The notes beneath the pieces are model-generated. The model made no database searches. It had not been told where the DNA came from and saw only the letters and a list, made by a program, of their open reading frames with translations. A DNA stretch of 64,000 bases from assembly GCF_964204645.1 (NCBI RefSeq), contig NC_134025.1:18756001-18820000 (forward strand). Direction: 5' to 3'. A program made the position numbers and the translations under genes. Positions 31,588 to 43,029 of this stretch are shown one piece after another; the stretch's first letter is position 1, and each line of letters opens with the position of its first letter. Origin of the DNA: Tubulanus polymorphus (taxonomy: Eukaryota > Nemertea > Palaeonemertea > Tubulaniformes > Tubulanidae).

Positions 31588-33429
31588 TCTCCCCCTTGGA
31601 CATGGATTCCGCGAAATCGCCCAGACAATCCTACCCAACCTATATTCCATAATGGTATAGTCCACACGTTAGCCAATAAGACTGTGTTCTCTGAGCGTGC
31701 TTTGATGAATGAATGGAGTTCATGTGACAGGCACTACTACTACTGAAGTGGTAGTTATTATCTTCGGCTAAGACCACATGATAACATTAGAATGCGCTTA
31801 AAATGACTATCGGCTCCACGTCTGATGTGTTCGTCTTAGCATGGATACACCCTAGTACATTTTCCCCCAAATAAAGAATAACGGACATTATTTCAACCAT
31901 CACGGAAATCCTGGGTTGCTCATATTTTTTCTACTACGCGCGCCGAACAGTTTCTTTTTTGTCAGTCAATCTGAGGCGGCCTGTGTTTGAGGTAGGACAT
32001 AGCAGCTTATCCCGCTGTGTATACAGCACTGCTCTTTTAGCCTACTACGGGTACATGTGCTAACTCATGGTATATCCAAGAATACAGCATCTTTGAATGG
32101 CGTAGTTTGCGTAGATATATGTGATACTGGCTGGCATTACTGGTAATTTTCATTGCATGAAGAAAATCCCTCACTCACAGTGCTTTCAAGAAATAAAATC
32201 CAGGCTAGCGACTGATAAACCCTGCAGAGACAACCCTACCGGGCCTCACAGTCAGTGTAAAACCATGACCGGCAGTTTCTATGAACTACTATCAATGTAT
32301 CAGTGCGCGAGCACCTGTGAGGATAGTGATGGGTTAACACTTCATTGCCGGGTAAAACCAATATAGACAATTCACTGATGTGGTAGGCCCTTCATGTACC
32401 TCAAAACTTTCCATAATTGATCACGATTTTGGGACCTTAAGTACAACAGGCTATGATAGTCATGGCTAGGATCATGGATACAGGCAAAAGACGCATCACA
32501 GACAATTCTTTAGCCGATTATCAGTTCTATATCATACAGCATTATGGGACTATATCCATGGCAGTAGAGATACTACGGGTGTTGTTCGGTGAACGGCAGG
32601 ATTTTTACTAGCGGCGGTGCCTGTATGGTTTCCGACCATAAAAAGACGAAATCCACGCAGAGGCAGGATTGCAGTGAGCAACCCGCTTAAAGTAAAGCAT
32701 TCAAATGAAACTATATAATACACAATATTGATCCACCTGTATGGTGTTTTTTAATGCAAATCAGTATTGTTTAACGATAACCCCGGGCATATGCATGATA
32801 TACAATACAACAAGTAGCGGCACACCTCAATGAGTATGAATTACCTTCATTAGAAAAGCCGATCACCACAGCCGTATCGGTGCGCTAAATCAAGCGATAT
32901 GACATCAGGTAGTTGCTATGGAACCAGACCACAAAAATGAATTAAATGTACTAATTACATCACATGGCTGGCTGAACAGGGGCAGCAGGGGCGGCCTTGG
33001 CCGGATCAAAACTTTGCCAATCATGTTTCACTTTTTGACGTAAGATAACGCGATGCCGATGATCATACTAAATTTTGCATAAAAACTAGTATCATCTTGC
33101 CGTGAATTTTGTCTTGATGTAAGGAACTTTATTTCAAATATCTCATGCCAGAATGCCCTTAAAACGCATCTTCTGGTTTTAAACATTTCAAGAGCTTTTT
33201 TTCAAAAAGAGGACCCTCAGATTCCCCAGGTGCTTCGCGCCTTGGTGGCACAAATACCTCCACACTGGGAGCTGTGGCCAGACCAATGTGTTTCTCCTCC
33301 CGCCAGCCCTGCATCAATACACCGCAGTGCGGTGTAGTAGCAAAATCTGTCACGAATTTATTCACCGCATTGAAGGGGTTAACATAACAGAGGGTTGATG
33401 AAAGATCGTTGGCAGCATTACAAATTTCC
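31588..33429. other. Intron sequence, nothing firmly recognised
   Basis: Frames at 32121-32366 and 33159-33365 have no recognisable domain. A GC-richer patch near 32990-33010 (GGGGCAGCAGGGGCGG) resembles old repeat tails seen elsewhere in the window. Confidence 0.4.
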
Positions 33430-33890
33430 TTTCTAACAGTTGGTTGGCATTATGGCATAGGGTGAGAAGTGGTATAACGAGAGCTATTTACGTACACATA
33501 GATAGTAAATGAAATGTACACAAAGAAATTTATGTTGATACGGGAAGTATAACAAGCTTTGACTGTAATGGCATCTAATATTCTCATATGAAATATATAT
33601 TATTACTTTTTATAATCCAAGATAGCCGCTTGTCAGCCACTGAATCATAAGCTGATACATCATGCCATCTTAAGCCTAGCATACATCGAAATAGCAACTG
33701 ATCATATCCACTTGCACTGGAAGCTTTGACTGTAATGGCATCTTATATTTATGAAGTGTAAATGCTCTACTTCTTATAATCCAAGATGTCCGCTGGTCAG
33801 CCATTGAATAATTAACTGATACTTCATGTCATTGCCTAGCATACATCGGAAAAGCAACTGATCATATCCATTTGCACTCTGTATCCAGCC
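33430..33890. repeat. Tandem duplication of about 165-175 bp, plus relic shared with 47.6 kb
   Basis: AAGCTTTGACTGTAATGGCA, TATAATCCAAGAT and AAGCAACTGATCATATCCA-like blocks occur at about 33553-33720 and again at 33720-33880. The preceding 33430-33550 is related to 47650-47820 (GGGTGAGAGGTGGTATAA-like block and following sequence). It is probably a transposon relic. Confidence 0.6.
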
Positions 33891-34077
33891 AGTTCTTTTC
33901 ATACGCGGATATGTCTCACATCTAGTTTTCCCGGGTACTTGGTCGATGACAGTGGATTTTTATGATCGATATTAAATCATATTCATGATAATTTAGATTT
34001 TGTAAAATGTTGGCGACATACCAGGTTGGGGATACATTACAATCAGGACAGGACATAACTGAAGTCAGACAATTTAC

Positions 34078-34173
34078 CTCACTATCAGCAATTTTTCGAC
34101 TTGTGAAGTCATGAATACAATCAGCAAAACACATTTCTGATAAGCGATTATAAGTCACAAGGAACTCGCGAAA
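34078..34173 (-). CDS. TIMM9: TIMM9, internal exon (first CX3C motif)
   Basis: 96 bp, 32 codons, phase 0 at both ends. It lies between an acceptor with a long T-run (tttttttttttcag) and donor GTAAATT. It encodes FREFLVTYNRLSEMCFADC then IHDFTSRKIADSE. This is the N-terminal helix of Tim9 ('..FKEFL.TYNKLTE.CF.DC..DFT.R') with the first CX3C. The next exon (8508-8639) supplies the second CX3C, so the predicted hairpin with its two disulfides is complete. The short first exon, normally encoding about a dozen residues ending 'DQIKQ', was not found upstream on the minus strand. Confidence 0.88.
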
Positions 34174-36079
34174 CTGAAAAAAAAAAAATTATCACTGGTT
34201 TGGAATATATACACAGGAAATTGGCAAAATCTGCCCAAGCGAACAAATTCATCATGAAGCCATGGAATTTGATTCGATTTTTTTAAATTGACTTCTACAA
34301 AAGACTCAGATGTGGATTCAGACAGTAGCACTGTAGACAAGCGCTACCGTCGCGAAAATTTATGCCTTTTTTGGTTTTTTTTTATCCCCAAAGTAGAAAG
34401 GGCACATTTAGTCATCCCTTTCAATCACAAAAGTATAAAAAGCACATTTTTACAAGACGAGGCAGATAATTTCAACCAAATAGCACCATTCTCCAGGATT
34501 TCATCTTTATTGCCAAGAAAATACATCTCAATACAGTAAATTTTCTAGAGCACTTTGCATTAGGCCTTTATTCATTGCTTGGAAATTGTACCAAAAAGCA
34601 GCAAATTTAAAAAAATTTCTGGACTTCCGGACCCCTTGTTTGTCATGATTCACAAATATTTTAAACTAAAAAACATGTAGTTGGTTCTCCTATCCCAGTA
34701 CGTTTGAATGTCAAAGATTATTTTTCATTAGACTGGCTGAGTCAATACAACAAAAATGGACAATAACCCAGTTAGATCATCCTTTGCTTCATAACGATCA
34801 GGAACTGTCAAGTAAAGATAGGCTGAAAAGTCTTTGAGAGATCCATCAATTGATGATGATGATGATGAGCCCCAAGGGGCACTACGCTTTTCACATTCAC
34901 TTTTCATAAATCAAATGATGCACAATCTGTGGGTTATATTTGTCAAAAACTCTCCCCCGATCAATAGACAATAGACATGTTTTATAAGTAACAGTACTAA
35001 CAGAGAGACTAGGGCTGGCACAAACAAATACCTCAGATCAATCATTACCGATCGTTTAACGAATTAATTAGAATGTAAAATAAAATAAAATGAAATTCGT
35101 TGAATTTGAATTTTTTGCTCAAAAAAGTAAAATTGACCTCGACATTTTTTGCAGAATAGAACTTCATTGAATTTGCAATTTGTGCACATGGCTAATATGC
35201 ATATCAAGGTCATCTATCTGATTTGAGAAAAATATATTTTTCCCGAACAATTGTCAAGGATATATATTCAAAAGTGCATATAAAACTTCCTCCTAAAAAC
35301 CAAATTGACTAATGGTATCACAGGAATCGATCTAACAATTTCAAATCTTAAAATTAATCCCGGAAATAAAACAGTCGTCGATACTGCAGAATCACTTGAA
35401 CACCAGGGGCCAGTTGCACAGTCACTTAAGTCCAAAAGTGGTCGTAAATCGTAAGACTCGTCTTAAGTTGTTAGATTAGCTATAGAACCAAGTTGGTCTT
35501 AGACTGATCTTAAGTCTAAGCCATGACTATGCAACCGGCCCCTGAAGTCTTCTGCGGCTAAGCCAATCAAAGAGGAGACAATGCTTTCTGATGATCTATG
35601 ACGATGTTGAATGGGAGGACCACAGACTTAAGAATTGAATGAATTTAATTTTTCTGCCGAACGATTTAGCCAACGCTATTTGTATTGTTAAACCTCATTA
35701 ATGCCATTCGGTTAAAGGCGAAACTAGTTTAATGTTTTCCATCATGTCCCAGCCAAGAGATTTGTATCAATCAAGATTTGTATACAAAAACCCATTTATA
35801 ACACAATAATTTTGACAATTTCGCCTACACAAGATTCGTATTCAAAGTACAACTGTAAGGGTAATCTCGACTGACTGGTTTTTTCTGCATGAACTGTTAG
35901 GCCATATTGCTGAATAATGAAAACAAAAACAGGACGATTTTTCTAAATGCAAAATACTCTGATGCATAATAGGTAGATAAACCGGACTTGTAAACGTACA
36001 CCTCAAAACGTCGCACAGAGAGCGATGATCTGATGATCTATGACGATGTTGATTGGGAGGACCACAGACTTTGGTTAGT
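34174..36079. other. Upstream flank or first intron of TIMM9, with repeat copies
   Basis: The repeat at 34391-34560 is the inverted relative of 41830-41966 (AAAGTAGAAAGGGCACATTT, ACAAGACGAGG). The second copy of the 7.0 kb repeat runs at 34900-35620. A 40 bp block with GATCTATGACGATGTTGA occurs at 35592 and again at 36030. A small GAT microsatellite lies at 34851-34868. No exon is recognised. Confidence 0.5.
35407..35547. mobile_element. 141 bp hairpin MITE with CAGGGGCC ends
   Basis: The left end CAGGGGCCAGTTGCACAGTC is matched in inverted form at the right end (TGACTATGCAACCGGCCCCT), with partial complementarity continuing inwards (cttaag..gact). The homologous site near 7475 in the other copy of the surrounding repeat is empty. 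CAGGG..CCCTG ends suggest hAT, but the target duplication is not readable. Confidence 0.65.
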
Positions 36080-36308
36080 GTCACTGAGGCAGGCTGACGA
36101 TTGCTTGTTTGTTTTTTGTTTGTTTACATCATTCGGACCTTGGTTTTTAACCCTATTGGATTGTTCATTTAACCTCACGACGGCCTTTAAAGTGTTGCCC
36201 GCACACTGTAAGCAGCCAGCAGGACTCAAACCCACTTGTCACTCGACTCAGCACTGGTAGTGGATGCAACAGCATCACGCCTTATCTCACTGAGCTACCA
36301 AGGCCGCT
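36080..36308 (-). mobile_element. tRNA-derived SINE
   Basis: On the minus strand, from 36308, TTGGTAGCTCAGTGAG forms a Pol III A box and GGTTTGAGTCCTGCTGG (36234-36217) a B box, in tRNA-like spacing. About 130 bp of non-tRNA body follows. It sits immediately beside the start of duplicated copy A. Confidence 0.65.
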
Positions 36309-36319
36309 CGATTCAATTC

Positions 36320-37269
36320 TAAAATAAATTGCCCATGGGCAGTGTGGTTTACCTTGAAAGCTAGAGGTTAAAATCTTTTTAATTCGTGACTTCAAAGTTC
36401 TAGAAGTTTATATTGTATTTTATCTTTCTTAAAAAATTATTTTGTAGCCAAATAAGACCAGAGATAAACATTTGTTTATAGTCTACGTCCAAAATTTCGT
36501 AGGGTACAAATAAGCGTGGCAGGGAAACTATTTTATATTTTCAAAAAAATATATTTCACAATTTTCAGCGGGGGCGTAGTATTAAATCGTTTTAAATCCT
36601 GGAATTTACCACTACAATATTCAGACCTCGACCTATACCTATAGTTTGCTGCTTTAGTATTTTCAGGTCACAAGAAATTACAATTTATTACAAATTCTAT
36701 CAAACAGAAAGCACAGCGCATATCTTCTGCTACGGACGATTATTCAGCCTGTTATCAAACGTGCACGCGCCAAGCAGCGTTACAGCATCACCACATAGTA
36801 GTCTGTATGAGCGTGTGTTTGTGTGTTTAGCACTCCCGCGCACGTGGAGGCCTTGTGAAGTGAATGTTCACTTCAATCTCAATCAACACAATCACCGGGT
36901 ATCAAAATTAAACAATACCTATGGCGATATGTGAAATAATTATATTCTCACCAGCAATTCGCACATATACGGCACCTAGTCCAATGAAACGTTCGCCATT
37001 AATGGCTTTCCCATAATTATTTTAGTAGCGCCCGAATTCCCCGTATATCCCAAAAACAGCCAATCACATTCGCTCATAGAGACGACGCCCTTTAAACAAA
37101 GTTGACCATGTCATCGACGGAGGTTCATCATGTCTTCAATCGCATCGATTACACGTCGTATAACCCGAGGCCCAATGGAAAAAATGCTCACATAAAAAAA
37201 TGCACCGCGAGTTCACATGAATTGGCTCAATACCAACCTCATACTGCTGACAAAGGTAAACCAAAAACT
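36320..37269 (+). repeat. Tandem duplication copy A (promoter plus first-exon segment)
   Basis: Homologous throughout to 38258-39982. Both start AATAAATTGCCCAT and both end GACAAAGGTAAACCAAAAA. Compared with copy B it lacks the Harbinger-like insertion at 38547-39107 and about 90 bp just before the ATG. Most of the unit is AT-rich; the part before the ATG holds CCAATGAAACG and CCCATAATTATTTTAGTAGC, conserved in both copies. Confidence 0.8.
37108..37255 (+). CDS. Candidate first exon of an unrecognised gene, copy A
   Basis: The ATG at 37108 starts a frame that stays open to a GACAAAG/GTAAAC donor at 37255, leaving phase 1. It reads MSSTEVHHVFNRIDYTSYNP then NAHIKKCTASSHELAQYQ. The homologous stretch of copy B keeps the same frame open with many conservative replacements (HVFNRIDYTWFKPRTNE, NAHIKKRTAILHELAQ), which supports past protein coding. 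No family is recognised; it is Asn/Arg/His-rich and not membrane-like. The downstream exon is not established. Confidence 0.38.
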
Positions 37270-38044
37270 ACAGTAGTGGCAAATAACCATCGCAATATTG
37301 CAATTTATGACAAACAACATGTAAATATGGTCACTGTTGTGGTGTTCAAAGCATTGAAAAGATAATATGAGTTATTTTCCCGGCGCGCATTACAAAGCGC
37401 AGCTATCTGCCGAGTGCGTAAGGGGTTGCTACCACCTCAAGTTAGAGGTGGGCAGAGCATCTTAAAGTGAAAACTTATCTTAGAATATAGCCCAACAGAT
37501 GGAATTTTACAATAAACTGTCAGTCAACTGATTGATGATACAACATGTTTATTCTGGGCGTACTTAACAGTGATATTCTCCTCCAATAAACAACTCTGGT
37601 AAAATTGAATAAAATAATTTATCATTATTGGTGATATCGTTTCATCTACCACATAACTAACAAGAAAAATGCGAAAAACTTTTTGGGCCAATTGATCATA
37701 AATCCGGCATCGCTATCTTGTAGGGAATAATTGAAACATTACTTTGAGGCATTTTCAGCTGTGCCTAATGTTTTACGAGAATGGAGTTACAATTTGAAGT
37801 AACTATGAAAATGAGAAGAGTCGGCGCTTTTTTTTTTACTACGACCTTCGATCGATTGTACTAGCATTGGCATGACGTCATAGATGCCAACCAATGCTTG
37901 GTTCTTGGTGTGCCCTCCGTCAGAGTCCGACAGGAAAACGTGTTGATGCAAGTTACACAGCAACCTTGAATATCTAATCACAGCGTAATGTGACAAAAGC
38001 ACTTTAAGAAAACGTGCCGGACAAAGAGAGCAAGCTGAAGTTAG
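37270..38044. other. Between duplicate copies, nothing recognised
   Basis: AT-rich sequence. The minus-strand frame at 37787-38002 shows no domain. Confidence 0.4.
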
Positions 38045-38251
38045 TTACATGTGACACAGGATCCAAAAATTCTATATATGGAACGTGTAAGGTCTGCAAC
38101 TAAAGAGGGTCCTGATGGTCGAGGAAATAAAAGGAAAGATATTGTTCCATATTTTGAATGGGTAACAAAGACGAATGATGATGGTTTCAAGATAACTGCT
38201 AACGAAAGTCTTCCATCATCCTTTGATGAAGTGGTAGGAAAATTCCTATGA
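38045..38251 (+). CDS. Candidate 3'-terminal exon, unknown protein
   Basis: An open frame reads ILYMERVRSATKEGPDGRGN, then IVPYFEWVTKTNDDGFKI and SLPSSFDEVVGKFL, and ends TGA at 38249. AATAAA follows 11 bases later, at 38260. A possible acceptor is the CAG at 38057-38059, but its pyrimidine tract is weak. Composition is soluble and charged. It lies between the two copies of the candidate first exon on the same strand, so it could be the last exon of gene copy A. The complementary frame is also open. No family is recognised. Confidence 0.33.
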   Translation, partial: LHVTQDPKILYMERVRSATKEGPDGRGNKRKDIVPYFEWVTKTNDDGFKITANESLPSSFDEVVGKFL

Positions 38252-38546
38252 TTTAATACAATAAATTGCCCATAGGCAAAGTGTGGTTTACCTTGAAAGC
38301 TAGAGGTTGTTTGGAGTAAGGGCATTGCTTGAAAAATCTTTATAATTCGTGACTTCAAAGTTCCACAAGTTTATATTGTATTTTATCTTTCTTGAAGAAT
38401 TATTTTGTAGTCACATAAGACCAAAGATATACATTTGGTTACGGTCCACGTCCAAAAGTTTGTAGGGTACAGGTAGGCGTGGCAGGGAAATTATTTTATA
38501 TTTTCAAAAAAATATGTTTTACAATATGAAAAAAATGTTCAAATAA

Positions 38547-39107
38547 GGCCATCCCAAAATAATTGTCTGTTTGCCGTAACACCGACTCAACTTTTTTAGA
38601 TGAGTCGGTAGGTAAGAAAAAATGTTGCTAAATTTTTGGGCAAAAAAAAAACAAATTTATCACCTTTTTACAATGGAAACAATATCGCAAAAATCATCTA
38701 CATTGCGCATGGGAAATTTGTCTAATAGCGTAGATTTCGAGAATTATTCTAAAATTATAACTTCGTCCAGAGCGTCATCTCTGTGTTAAAAATGAAACAG
38801 TACATTGAATATGTGCGCGGTTTTACGTGACCAGCTTTGATATAGTCACTATGAGAATGAATGGCAGCTTATTGGAACACTGCCAGTTTCCTGGAAAACT
38901 TAAATAAGGCCACATTGACAAGGCATGTTTTCAAACGATGCACAAACATATATAATACGTAGCTCATACGTAGGCAGTGGGTCGGTCGGCCGTTTATATC
39001 AACAATAAAATTTATTTCAATGATTCCCAGAAAAAAAGTTTTCACTCGGTACCTTTGAAGTCGGGTCGGTCGGGTTACGGCAAACAGACCATTAATATGG
39101 GATGGCC
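38547..39107. mobile_element. PIF/Harbinger-like MITE with TAA target duplication
   Basis: The ends GGCCATCCCA... and ...TGGGATGGCC are inverted repeats of about 34 bp with few mismatches (shared inner part GTCTGTTTGCCGTAAC). The element is flanked by TAA on both sides (38544-38546, 39108-39110), the 3 bp TWA duplication typical of PIF/Harbinger. Copy A of the duplication is the empty site. It has no transposase. A larger relative in opposite orientation is at 52605-53942. Confidence 0.78.
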
Positions 39108-39822
39108 TAAAATTCATATGATGTCACATATCAGAGGGTGGCTGAATATTGGGTCATGGAAACCTCTTCCAATGTTGGCTGCGGAAGTTAAAATACCGGT
39201 ACAGAAGAAATCGGTTATTAGATCGTTTTAAATCCTGGAATTTACGACTACAATATTCAGACCTCGACCTATACTTTTAGTTTGCTGCTTAATATTTTCA
39301 GGTCACAAGAAATTACAATTTATTACAAATTCTATCAAACAGAAAACAAAGCGCTCATCTTCTGCTACGATTATTCAGCCTATTTTCATGTCAAATGAGC
39401 AAGCGTTACAGCATCACCTTGAGTAGCGTACCGTACGAGCTTGTGTGTGTGTCGTGCAGCACAGGTGGAGGCCTCGTGTAAGTGAATGTTCGCTTACACT
39501 TCAATGTCAATCAAATCAATTACCGGGATTAGAATGAAACAATACCTATGGCGGATGTGTGAAATAATTACATCCTCACCAGCAATGAGCATTTAAAATT
39601 TGCACGTATACGGCACCTAGTCCAATGAAACGTACGCCATTCTATGGCTTTCCCATAATTATTTTAGTAGCGCCTGAATTCCCCATATATCCCAAAAAAC
39701 AGCTAATCCCATTCGCTCGTAGAGACGACGCCCACCAATCGAGGTCATTGCAATTTTATACGCGAGAGCTAACAATTTTCCCGCCAAAAACAGTTTTTCG
39801 TAGAATTTTAACTCAGTTGACC

Positions 39823-39971
39823 ATGTACATCGACGGAGGTTCGCCATGTTTTCAATCGCATCGATTATACGTGGTTTAAGCCAAGAACCAATGAAACAAA
39901 TGCTCACATAAAAAAACGTACCGCGATTTTACATGAATTGGCTCAATGCCAACCTCATATCGCTGACAAAG
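39823..39971 (+). pseudogene. Candidate first exon, copy B, start frame broken
   Basis: Homologous to 37108-37255, but one extra base after the ATG (ATGTACATCG versus ATGTCATCG) puts the ATG out of frame with the conserved HVFNRIDYTWFKPRTNE frame; the ATG frame stops after 18 codons. The donor GACAAAG/GTAAAC is intact. Either B lost its start or A lost a base. Confidence 0.4.
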
Positions 39972-40275
39972 GTAAACCAAAAAACGGGACCTCTGAATTT
40001 ATACAACTTGTCCATTTATCCGACTTTTGCCGATCCGACTTATGCTAAGTTTACTGTATACATATCGCAGTCAGTAGGTATGAGTTATCGTTACCTGTTT
40101 AACAAGGTCTTGCGTTTGTTGATCCATATTTCATCCTAAAATCAAACGAACATACAGTTATATTGAAAATTATCATTAGCAAGTCAAGGTTAGATCCACG
40201 AACATAACTTCATAGGGCATGTATAAATGAAATATGTTGTATGCAATGATTAAAATTAGCATTTTTTCTTTTCAG

Positions 40276-40452
40276 CCAAAACAAAGTGAAATTAGATTAT
40301 TTAAATTGGCAGTGCGATCAAATTGCGTTATGGACTATCCATACAACATATCCACAGAAGATTGGGTAGATTTGACCACCCAAAATCCATATGCCACGCA
40401 TACCTTTCCTTCATGTCCTCCCAGGCCCTTGCCGAGGGGAGGTTCGGGGTAG
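40276..40452 (+). CDS. Candidate exon, unknown protein
   Basis: A strong acceptor (cattttttcttttcag) precedes an open frame reading PKQSEIRLFKLAVRSNCVMD, then YPYNISTEDWVDLTTQNPY, up to a stop at 40450-40452. Its phase does not fit directly onto the first exon of copy B (a stop would result), so an intermediate exon would be needed. The GC-rich last third looks non-coding, and a donor such as GGGGTAGC near 40446 may end it. No family is recognised. Confidence 0.28.
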   Translation, partial: PKQSEIRLFKLAVRSNCVMDYPYNISTEDWVDLTTQNPYATHTFPSCPPRPLPRGGSG

Positions 40453-41653
40453 CAAATCGACACGCTAAAATTTTCATGGTGCCCATCAAAAATGTCAGTG
40501 TCAAAATCATTGGATACAAATTTTGAAAAATTCGGATATAAATTTCATGTTTTCTTATTAAATTGAAAAGCATCCATTCTCAAATGACTTATTCAGGTAT
40601 CCAAGGTACTTCGTATTTAAGATCTGTCCTTCTTCAATAGGTAAGTGCGACTTTTATTTTTCTTGAAACAAAACTGCCCCCCAAAAAGCTTGGCACGGGC
40701 CTGGCGTCGGACAGCTAAATAGTTTGGTGATCCATAATAAATAAAATTTCATACATTACTAATGCAGGAAAATGCAAAATTTGCTGGGAATAAACTTGTG
40801 ATGAATTTTGTCACACAGAGCCAATCAGGCACACTGCAATCAGATTTCCTGCAGACAATAGTAATGTGATCATAAGAGACACAAACCCAATTACATTTAC
40901 TGAAAAATTACATATATTTTAACTTGTGCAAACTGAATTGCTCTAACAGGCATATTTTTTCTGTTAACATTTGGTTAGGGTAATCAAGCAAACTAAGTTG
41001 ATCCTGGTTTAGCAACCAATCAATGTAATTTGCAGAGTATTGAAACCACAGAGAGCAGTTGCTATACAACATTATTTAGGCATCATTCACTCATTATGTA
41101 AGCATAAAATTGGAATTTCGCAATCCCCTCCCCTGACCACAAAATCGGTCATTTTTTCCAACTACAGTTAACTTTACAGCACGCAATTGCACTTACCCCT
41201 CCCTCTCACTTAACACGTACGTAATAAATGAATGGCTCCCCAATAAAATCTTAATTTTTGTAAAACTAACTAGTTTTTGTGGTCTCTAAAAACAAAATTT
41301 GAGTTGTTCTCGACAATATAATCTACGGGGTGGTTTTTAACTAGTTTTCATGGTCTCTAAAAACAAAATTTGAGTTGTTCTCGACAATATAAGCCTATGA
41401 GGTGGTCTATGAAATTTCTTTGGGAAGGCCCCCACACCTCCTGATCGTCCCACGATAGTGTCTTGAAGCAGTATTCAAAATGGGAGACGCTGCGTTAAAT
41501 TTGCTGCAAACATATCGCACATGTTGAAACGGTTCAATTTTCGGATGCCACAAATCGTATGTGAAAATTGCCTACAGCTGATCAAACACGCTATGCAAAT
41601 TTTGGTGCAACATCTATTATCTCACACAGTGTCCCCTGCTTTACTAGTTCTGT
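40453..41653. other. No gene recognised; one local tandem duplication
   Basis: AACTAGTTTT..TGGTCTCTAA and AAAATTTGAGTTGTTCTCGA occur twice in tandem at about 41267-41405 (unit near 70 bp). The rest is featureless. Confidence 0.5.
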
Positions 41654-42029
41654 TCATCCTCCCCCGGCCCGGATTCGAACCTGATGGCATTGAAATAGCC
41701 ACGATAACCGAGTGATGATGCAGGGGCGGATCCAGGGTTAATGTCGAAGGTAGCACAACTTATAAAAAGGGCATTCTGAAATTTTGAAAATCTGCTTTTT
41801 GCTACAATTACTAAGCAATTAATGTCCTGGCGCGAAGTGCTTTCTAGCACATTAACTGCATTGAGATGTAGTTTCCAGCCAATAAAGACAAATTCTTGAA
41901 AAATTATGTGCTCTTTGTTTAAAATTATCTACCTCGTCTTGTAAAAATGTGCCCTTTCTACTTTGGGCATGAAAACAGTTTTCTACAGCGATGACCTTAG
42001 GTTCGAATCCCTGCCGAGGGAGGATGATT
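41654..42029. mobile_element. Inverted-arm element with tRNA-B-box-like arms, copy 1
   Basis: CATCCTCCCCCGGCCCGGAT then TCGAACCTGATG at the left faces GGTTCGAATCCCTGCCGAGG then GAGGATGATTG at the right, so the GGTTCGAATCC sequence (a Pol III B-box match) points out at both ends. The interior holds another repeat (41720-41966, with AGGGGCGGATCCAGGG) whose inverted relative is at 34391-34560. A related, better preserved structure is at 51541-51906. Confidence 0.5.
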
Positions 42030-43029
42030 GAAAACTGTTTTGTTTAACTTATTTGATAATGGAATCAAGTGCACTGACAATGTTTTTGTTTAATATATTT
42101 GATACTGGAATCAAGTGCACTGACAAATGGAAGGGTAATTCACGTTGAGTGCCAGCTACGAATTAACTTATACCGGTACTTCCGTTTGTCACCAATGCAG
42201 GCTATGAATATATTCGTTAAGATCCTTCATATTTACATATTGCTTCATATTCTATGCTCATTGACTATGAAACAGCTCCAGCGCCAACCTAGAAGTATAT
42301 TCGTGTGGCACCTGGGGTCAACACGGTATTATCAAGCTGGTATCCACTTAAAACTTATGCATTAGTCCAATAGTGAAAATTCTTTTAACTGTTATACCCA
42401 TAAAACATATGCAACAAGGTCCAAAAGGTCGAAGACAGATATTTCTAAAATTGGGTAGGAGTGGACTACGAGCAATTATCTCAACTGAGATAATTGCTCC
42501 ATAGAGAAACCATTAGAATTGTTTGGTCAATGGCCGGTATTTTACTAGAAATGATGACAATATGAGGGTCAAACAGTGGGCTATGCTAGGAAGTTAAGGG
42601 AATTTATCTGAGCTTTGCCGTGATAATGTTGCTCACATACGATATGATTTTTTTGAACTCCTAGTAAAATAGGGACACACCATAACAAAATTGTAACATT
42701 TTTTTATTTGTTCAAGCTTAATTTCTATTTTCCTTAAGAAAATATCCAGTGCGGTATTTTTGAGTGGTATTTCAAAGGGAACTCAAAACGTAACAGGTGA
42801 ACATGTATGGGGATTTCTCTGTAACAACTCTGCCCATGTTCATAAAAACAAAATGGTGCATTTTTGGATTCATACAGCAGTAAGCTTAATTGACATGCGT
42901 ATGTCCACGAGTGGTAAGCTTAATTGACATGTGTATGTCCATGAGTGGTAATTCCCGTATAAATTAATTCGAAGTTCCTTTCACGAGGCACCACTTTCAA
43001 ATCGAATTACGAAGGTACGTACAATACCC
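42030..43029. other. No gene; small tandem duplications
   Basis: TTGAT.(A/T)TGGAATCAAGTGCAC occurs twice at about 42051-42125 (unit 48 bp). GTAAGCTTAATTGACATG occurs twice at 42882-42948 (unit about 33 bp). An inverted pair GAGCAATTATCTCA / TGAGATAATTGCTC lies at 42470-42500. Confidence 0.6.

Larger units (their letters stand above)
8640..34077 (-). other. 25.4 kb TIMM9 intron filled with mobile elements
   Basis: The stretch is bounded by the donor GTAAATT at 34077-34071 and the acceptor CAG at 8642-8640, and both flanking exons are in phase 0. No other Tim9-like exon was seen inside. It contains the Gmr1-like retrotransposon, a second LTR element, a Mutator-like element, a LINE fragment and palindromic repeat families. 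A link between the two exons is inferred from protein continuity; a transcript would settle it. Confidence 0.7.
38258..39982 (+). repeat. Tandem duplication copy B, interrupted by a Harbinger-like element
   Basis: Same content as copy A, with 561 bp inserted at 38547-39107 and about 90 bp of extra sequence before the ATG (about 39732-39815). The AATAAA at its left boundary may be the poly(A) signal of the upstream exon at 38045-38251. Confidence 0.8.
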
